Positions 59,706 to 64,000 of a DNA stretch of 64,000 nucleotides are shown in pieces. How positions within the stretch are numbered: position 1 is the stretch's first letter; every line of letters begins with the position of its first letter. The position numbers and the translations under genes are program-made. The notes beneath the pieces were generated by a model that saw nothing but the letters and a program-made list of their open reading frames with translations, had not been told where the DNA came from and did no database searches. The DNA lies in contig JANQLU010000136.1 of the NCBI GenBank assembly GCA_028280445.1, positions 372,001-436,000 on the forward strand, given 5' to 3'. The stretch is from Pirellulaceae bacterium (GTDB lineage Bacteria; Planctomycetota; Planctomycetia; Pirellulales; Pirellulaceae).

Positions 59706-61733
59706 GTGCTGACACCTGAAAACATCTTGGGACCGGATGGAAAAATTGCTGCGCGGCTCAAGCGATACGAGGATCGTCCGCAACAATTGGAAATGGCCAA
59801 CGCCGTTTTTGATGCAATCGCCGACCAACACCACTTGATCGTCGAAGCGGGAACTGGAGTCGGTAAGTCGTTTGCTTACCTGGTTCCAGCGATCTTACAG
59901 GCGACCGACGATCAAGAATCGGTACTGGAAAATAATCCGGAACGCGAACCTCATCGCATTGTCGTTTCGACACATACGATCAGCCTCCAGGAACAATTGA
60001 TCACCAAGGATTTACCGCTGCTCAATAGCGTCATCCCACGAGAGTTTTCAGCGGTGTTGGCCAAAGGCCGCAGCAACTATGTCAGCTTGCGGCGATTACA
60101 CACGGCATTGAAGCGTTCAAAAAATCTGTTTCAAACCAGCGACGAGTTTCAGCAGCTGGAAGATTTACGCAAATGGGCAGCGCAAACCAACGACGGATCG
60201 CTGACAAGTTTAGATTACCGACCGTTGTATTCCGTTTGGGACGAAGTTGCCAGCGACAGCAACAACTGTATGGCCCGCAAATGTCCGACTTACAAAAACT
60301 GTCACTATTTCAGCGCGCGACGACGATTGCAACATGCACAAATTCTGGTTGTCAATCATGCTCTGTTTTTTGTCGATCTGGCATTGCAGCGCGATGGAAT
60401 TAATTTGTTGCCTCGATACCAGACAGCGATTTTGGACGAAGCTCATACCATCGAGCAAGTGGCCGCTCAACATCTCGGTTTGGGAGTGAGCAGCGGACAG
60501 GTCGAGTACGTTCTCAACAAACTTTATAACGACCGCACACAAAAAGGATTGTTGGTTTACTTCAAAATGCAAGATGCTATGCGGGCGGTCGAAGAATGTT
60601 ATTTTGTCGCCCAGGAATTTTTTACCGATGTAAAAAACTGGTGCGATCAAACCAGCGGTGATGTTGTGCACGAGACCAATATTCGCGTCCGGCAGCCGAA
60701 TATCGTGACAAACAAATTGAGCCCCAGTCTTGAAAAACTGGCGAGAATTGTCAGGGTTGGCAGCGATCAAGTCAGCGATGAATCTCAAAAACAAGATCTG
60801 GTATCGAGCCATGATCGACTCCTCAGCCTGGCAAGTGAAGTCGAGAATTGGCGTTTGCAATCGGCCGAGGCGTCGGCCTACTGGATCGAAATTGGAAAAC
60901 GCCGAAACCGCCAAAACGTCAAACTGTGCGCCTCTCCGATCAACGTGGGACCGCTGTTGCAGGAACATCTGTTCAACAAGGTACCCAGCGTGATCTTGAC
61001 CAGTGCGACGCTGAGTATCGGCAAACAAGAACAAGCGTTTGATTTTTTGTGCAACCGAATCGGATTGACCCAAAAACAAACGCTACAACTCGGCAGCAAT
61101 TTTGACTACGAAAAACAGGCTCGGATTGTCGTTGTCGACGATATTGCGGATCCATCGAGCGATCGAGTAACACACGAACAACAAGTCGCCGAAGCGATCA
61201 AACGATACGCTCATCAAACGGACGGCCATTGTTTTGCGCTGTTTACCAGCTACGGGATGTTGCGGCGAACGCAAGTGGCACTGACTTCCTGGATGAATCA
61301 ACAGCAGTTAGCCGTGTACTCGCAGGGGGATGGAGTTCCACGCGGCCAGTTGTTGGAGCGATTCAAGCAAAATCCGCAAGGAATCTTGTTTGGAACCGAT
61401 AGTTTTTGGCAAGGGATCGACGTCCCAGGAGACGCTTTACAAACCGTGATCATCACCAAATTGCCATTCAGTGTCCCCGATCACCCGTTGTTGGAAGCAA
61501 AACTGGACGCCATCAAGGAAGCTGGCGGCAACCCGTTTTTCGATTACCAATTGCCCGAAGCCATCATCAAATTCAAACAAGGTTTTGGACGCTTGATTCG
61601 CAGCCAACAAGATCGTGGCGTCGTCGTCGTCCTCGACCCTCGTATTAAAACGCGTCGTTACGGCAAGTTGTTTTTCGATTCGTTGCCGCAATGTCCGATC
61701 GACCTCGAACAATTGGGAACAGAATGGTCGTAG
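59706..61733 (+). CDS. dinG: DinG/XPD-type ATP-dependent DNA helicase with an incomplete Fe-S cluster site
   Basis: A 675-residue superfamily 2 helicase. Motifs: I IVEAGTGVGKSFAYLVPAIL (Lys54), Ia VVSTHTISLQEQL, II AILDEAHTIEQVA, III VILTSATLSIGK, and C-terminal motifs GILFGTDSFWQGIDVPGDAL and IIKFKQGFGRLIRSQQDRGVV. The Fe-S region has three cysteines, NNCMARKCPTYKNC (188, 193, 199). The expected first ligand in KGRSNYVSLRRL is Ser (127) where DinG/XPD proteins have Cys, so a standard 4Fe-4S site is incomplete. The start is the GTG at 59706; the upstream frame is closed by a stop. Likely role: unwinding forked, R-loop or damaged DNA. Confidence 0.9.
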   Translation: MLTPENILGPDGKIAARLKRYEDRPQQLEMANAVFDAIADQHHLIVEAGTGVGKSFAYLVPAILQATDDQESVLENNPEREPHRIVVSTHTISLQEQLITKDLPLLNSVIPREFSAVLAKGRSNYVSLRRLHTALKRSKNLFQTSDEFQQLEDLRKWAAQTNDGSLTSLDYRPLYSVWDEVASDSNNCMARKCPTYKNCHYFSARRRLQHAQILVVNHALFFVDLALQRDGINLLPRYQTAILDEAHTIEQVAAQHLGLGVSSGQVEYVLNKLYNDRTQKGLLVYFKMQDAMRAVEECYFVAQEFFTDVKNWCDQTSGDVVHETNIRVRQPNIVTNKLSPSLEKLARIVRVGSDQVSDESQKQDLVSSHDRLLSLASEVENWRLQSAEASAYWIEIGKRRNRQNVKLCASPINVGPLLQEHLFNKVPSVILTSATLSIGKQEQAFDFLCNRIGLTQKQTLQLGSNFDYEKQARIVVVDDIADPSSDRVTHEQQVAEAIKRYAHQTDGHCFALFTSYGMLRRTQVALTSWMNQQQLAVYSQGDGVPRGQLLERFKQNPQGILFGTDSFWQGIDVPGDALQTVIITKLPFSVPDHPLLEAKLDAIKEAGGNPFFDYQLPEAIIKFKQGFGRLIRSQQDRGVVVVLDPRIKTRRYGKLFFDSLPQCPIDLEQLGTEWS

Positions 61734-61785
61734 GGCCGGTTCCTACCGGCCGTATTTTGGATTGGCCGGTGGGAACTGGCCCTAC
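61731..61785. repeat. Family-C palindromic repeat between convergent genes
   Basis: Left arm 61731-61751 overlaps the helicase stop codon (TAG is the start of the arm); right arm 61764-61785. It fills the gap between the convergent helicase and RNase genes and can act as a bidirectional terminator. Same family as 25628-25685. Confidence 0.85.
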
Positions 61786-61795
61786 GAATTTTGTT

Positions 61796-63442
61796 TTATT
61801 TCTTGGCTTTGCCGCTCGACAATGGAAGATGGATTTGGTTTTCGTTGTCATCGCGACAATCCAATTCCAAATATTCCGGAAAATGTGATTCGCTGCCAAG
61901 AATTTGGACGCTCATATTGCCTTCGTCTTCCAATTCAGCAAGCTCTTTTCGTTTTTCATTATTGAGAAACGCAGCCACTTGATCGTTGACACGAATGGTA
62001 ACACGGCGACAGTTGGGTTGCTGACTGGCCAGCATCAACATGCGAATCACCTCCAGCGACATGCTTTCGGGCGTTTTGACAACGCCGCGTCCGCTGCAAC
62101 ATGGACAATCATCGTAAACGCTGCGTTTCAAACTTGGTCGAACACGTTGTCTCGTCATTTCGATCAAGCCGAATGGGCTGGTTCGCAAAATTTTAGTGCG
62201 AGCACGATCGCGTCTCATCTGGTCACGGAGGCAACGTTCGAGACCACGACGGTGTTTTTCCCGCCGCATGTCAATAAAATCGTTGACGATGACGCCTCCC
62301 AGGTCACGCAAACGGAGTTGGCGTGAAATCTCACGGGCCGCGGCGAGATTCAGGCGGTAAGCGTTTTCTTCGGCGGTGTCGTCCGTTCGGAAATTACCGC
62401 TGTTGACGTCAATGGCGACCAGCGCCTCGGTCTGGTCGATCACGATGGAACCACCATCGGGCAATTTGACCTCTCGCCGATGAATGTTTGCAATCTCTTC
62501 TTCGAGTTTGTATTTGTGAAATAGCGGATCTTTGCCTTCGTAAAGTTTGAGTTTGTTCACTTGGCGCGGCATTACGAGTTTCAAAAACTCTTTGGCACTC
62601 TCAAACGCTTCTTTACGATCAATCCAGATGGAATCGACATCGAGTGTGAGAATATCTCGCATCGTGCGAATGATCATGTCACTTTCTTCGTAGATATCGA
62701 CCGGTCCGGGCATTTTCCTGATACGGCGAACAATCACTTTCCACAAACGCAACAGGTATCCCAGGTCGCGAGAGAGTTCTTTTTTGCTGCGACCGGCACC
62801 CGCGGTTCGCACAATAAACCCGATGCCCTTGGGTGGGTTAAGTTCGTTCAAGTATTCACGCAGTTTACGTCGCTCATCGAGGTCCTCGATTTTGCGGGAA
62901 ACTCCAACGCGTCCCAGCGCCGGCATCAACACCAGGTACCGTCCTGGGATACTGATATAGGTCGACAGGGTCGGGCCCTTGGTACCGATTCCCTCTTTGA
63001 TGACTTGAACCAGGACTTCGTCTCCACGTTGCAGAATATCCTGGATCGGCGGTTTGACGCGCGGTCGGTAGCTCGGTGGACGTTGCCGCCGCCCGTTGCC
63101 TCCGCCGCGGCCATCACGGCGTCCATTGCCGCTGCGTCCATTGCGTCGATGTCCATTGTCGTCATCATCGTTGATGTAGTCAGCGGGATCATAGCCGCCC
63201 TGCCGATAGTAACTTGGTTCGATATCGCTGATGTGGAGGAATCCATTTCGGCCGACACCGAAGTCAACAAATGCAGCTTGGATACTCGGTTCGAGATTGA
63301 CGACTTTTCCTTTGTAGATATTACCGACGTAGTTATCCTGGCTGGCACGTTCTATATAGAGTTCTTCGAGTCGATTGTTTTCGACCATCGCAATCCGGAC
63401 TTCCTCCGCTTGCGAGGTATTGATCAACATTTCTTTTTTCAT
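61796..63442 (-). CDS. rng: Ribonuclease E/G family protein with an Arg/Gly-rich insert
   Basis: A 548-residue RNase E/G. An S1 RNA-binding domain (NIYKGKVVNLEPSIQAAFVDFG, then RNGFLHISDI) is interrupted after residue 72 by an Asp-rich then Arg/Gly/Asn-rich loop (about 91-130), and resumes with RGDEVLVQVIKEGIGTKGP. The catalytic Asp residues lie in EALVAIDVNSGNF and GGVIVNDFIDM, and the zinc-link cysteines in CPCCSGRG. It cuts single-stranded, A/U-rich RNA and tends to process rRNA and mRNA. No C-terminal degradosome scaffold is present, so it resembles RNase G in length. The RG insert may add RNA binding. Confidence 0.92.
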   Translation of the reverse strand: MKKEMLINTSQAEEVRIAMVENNRLEELYIERASQDNYVGNIYKGKVVNLEPSIQAAFVDFGVGRNGFLHISDIEPSYYRQGGYDPADYINDDDDNGHRRNGRSGNGRRDGRGGGNGRRQRPPSYRPRVKPPIQDILQRGDEVLVQVIKEGIGTKGPTLSTYISIPGRYLVLMPALGRVGVSRKIEDLDERRKLREYLNELNPPKGIGFIVRTAGAGRSKKELSRDLGYLLRLWKVIVRRIRKMPGPVDIYEESDMIIRTMRDILTLDVDSIWIDRKEAFESAKEFLKLVMPRQVNKLKLYEGKDPLFHKYKLEEEIANIHRREVKLPDGGSIVIDQTEALVAIDVNSGNFRTDDTAEENAYRLNLAAAREISRQLRLRDLGGVIVNDFIDMRREKHRRGLERCLRDQMRRDRARTKILRTSPFGLIEMTRQRVRPSLKRSVYDDCPCCSGRGVVKTPESMSLEVIRMLMLASQQPNCRRVTIRVNDQVAAFLNNEKRKELAELEDEGNMSVQILGSESHFPEYLELDCRDDNENQIHLPLSSGKAKK

Positions 63443-63862
63443 GGTACTGTTGTTTTTTGTTAGGGCCTGTCTGGCTGGTCGTTGGTTCGGCAGTTGCCAT
63501 GTCGTTTCGCTGCTGCGTCATCCAGCGAAATTGCAACGGCGCGCGTGAGTCGAACAGATTCTCAGACAGACCGAGGTGATTGTATTTCGTTTGGCTGGTT
63601 TGAATCCCAGCGATGCTAATAGCGGATGCTCGATTGATGATTGCCCGAAAGTGCAACAAAGCAGGACGAATGAGTGTTTTACCGGTGCGGCGAGAATCCG
63701 GCATCCCTAGCGTCACCGTGTGCGGTGACGAGGCTGCAGCGGGTGCACTCCACGCGATTTTGAGCGTGTTTTGAGATTCGTGTTTTGTGGCAAAATCAAT
63801 CAAGACAATAACCTGTGATCAGGTTGTTGCTCGCGATTTTTGTCCAGGTCGTTTCTTTCGAC
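63443..63862. other. Intergenic, one hairpin, no gene called
   Basis: About 420 bases between the HPr gene and the RNase gene. A hairpin GTCACCG (63712-63718) / CGGTGAC (63723-63729) lies in a G/C-rich context (GCATCCCTAGC...GAGGCTGCAG) that resembles the edges of other planctomycete intergenic repeats. A 156-codon frame on the minus strand has no recognisable protein character and overlaps the start of the RNase gene, so it is not called. Confidence 0.45.
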
Positions 63863-64000
63863 TTACGATGTTGGGAAATTGTCATCGTTGGAAATCAGAT
63901 CTTCGATTCCAACGGAGTTTTCAAATCCCGATTCGACAAAAGACGCCAGTGCATTGACGGCCCGTTCAGCGTCGGGACCACTTCCTTCGACACTGAGTTC
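63863..64000 (-). CDS. ptsH: HPr-family phosphocarrier protein, C-terminal part only
   Basis: The last 45 codons of a minus-strand gene whose start lies beyond the window. ELSVEGSGPDAERAVNALAS and FVESGF correspond to the last strand and helix of HPr proteins (pattern SAEGPDAEEALKALVxLI). The active-site His is not visible because it belongs to the missing N-terminal half. The tail after the helix (ENSVGIEDLISNDDNFPTS) is longer than in typical HPr. Role: phosphate relay in the PTS or regulation through HPr kinase. Confidence 0.75.
   Translation of the reverse strand, partial: ELSVEGSGPDAERAVNALASFVESGFENSVGIEDLISNDDNFPTS

Noticed and set aside
62561..63463. A 300-codon plus-strand frame antisense to the RNase gene
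   Set aside because: It mirrors the RNase E/G coding sequence and shows no recognised domain.
63333..63803. A 156-codon minus-strand frame upstream of RNase E/G
   Set aside because: It overlaps the start of the RNase gene in another frame and lacks any family-like or structured sequence.

Overview
The window looks like the chromosome of a planctomycete, most likely of the Pirellulales. The evidence is a set of lineage-typical families: a DUF1501 protein next to a DUF1549/DUF1553 'planctomycete cytochrome' protein, a DUF1559 pseudopilin followed by a tiny lipoprotein, a PEP-CTERM protein, an extracellular subtilase with an LEQRIAL-type N-terminus, many secreted orphans with Ala-Gln signal-peptidase sites, and weak or absent Shine-Dalgarno sequences. 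Base composition is roughly balanced by eye, except for the first 8.4 kb, which is visibly richer in A/T. No rRNA, tRNA or CRISPR array was recognised.

Layout. (1) 1-1.2 kb: an IS256-family transposase cut by the window edge. (2) 1.6-8.3 kb, minus strand: an accessory island with two small unknown genes, a CHAT protease fused to a TIR-like domain, an NB-ARC/STAND ATPase with TPR repeats and an alpha/beta-hydrolase (lipase). This is the best candidate for an undescribed conflict or immune system. (3) 9.2-18.5 kb, plus strand: a Cu/Ag-type tripartite efflux locus (CusC-, CusB- and CusA-like) with an interposed haem-motif protein and a Cys-rich secreted protein. (4) 18.8-25.4 kb: a PEP-CTERM protein, then a minus-strand operon of a redoxin-like protein, DUF1549/1553, DUF1501 and WD40 proteins. 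(5) 26-29.4 kb, minus: a Mre11/Rad50 operon in which the rad50 gene is split and mre11 lies between the halves. (6) 29.5-36.5 kb: secreted and membrane proteins, including an M49-like peptidase, an M28 peptidase with membrane helices, an AbgT transporter carrying an internal PDZ domain and an HExxH peptidase. (7) 36.9-41.5 kb: DUF1559 pseudopilin plus lipoprotein, and a large secreted subtilase. (8) 41.9-45.6 kb: a methyltransferase-like protein, FabH-like and FabZ-like proteins and a DUF2891 protein. (9) 46.2-49.6 kb, minus: both subunits of DNA topoisomerase VI. (10) 49.9-51.6 kb: two Tyr/His-rich secreted proteins and a 31-residue membrane peptide. (11) 51.7-56.9 kb, minus: an ExbB-ExbD-ExbD operon flanked by two secreted helical-repeat proteins. 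(12) 57-64 kb: a small hypothetical gene, a polytopic membrane protein, an orphan reverse-transcriptase C-terminus, a DinG-type helicase, RNase E/G and the end of an HPr gene.

Several families of perfect or near-perfect palindromic repeats are scattered through the intergenic gaps, sometimes nested in each other. They account for most of the larger gaps. Start codons were often moved to an internal ATG, GTG or TTG where this restores a signal peptide or a family N-terminus; each entry says when. Residue numbers follow the start chosen in that entry. Family assignments come from motif recognition by eye, not from database searches.
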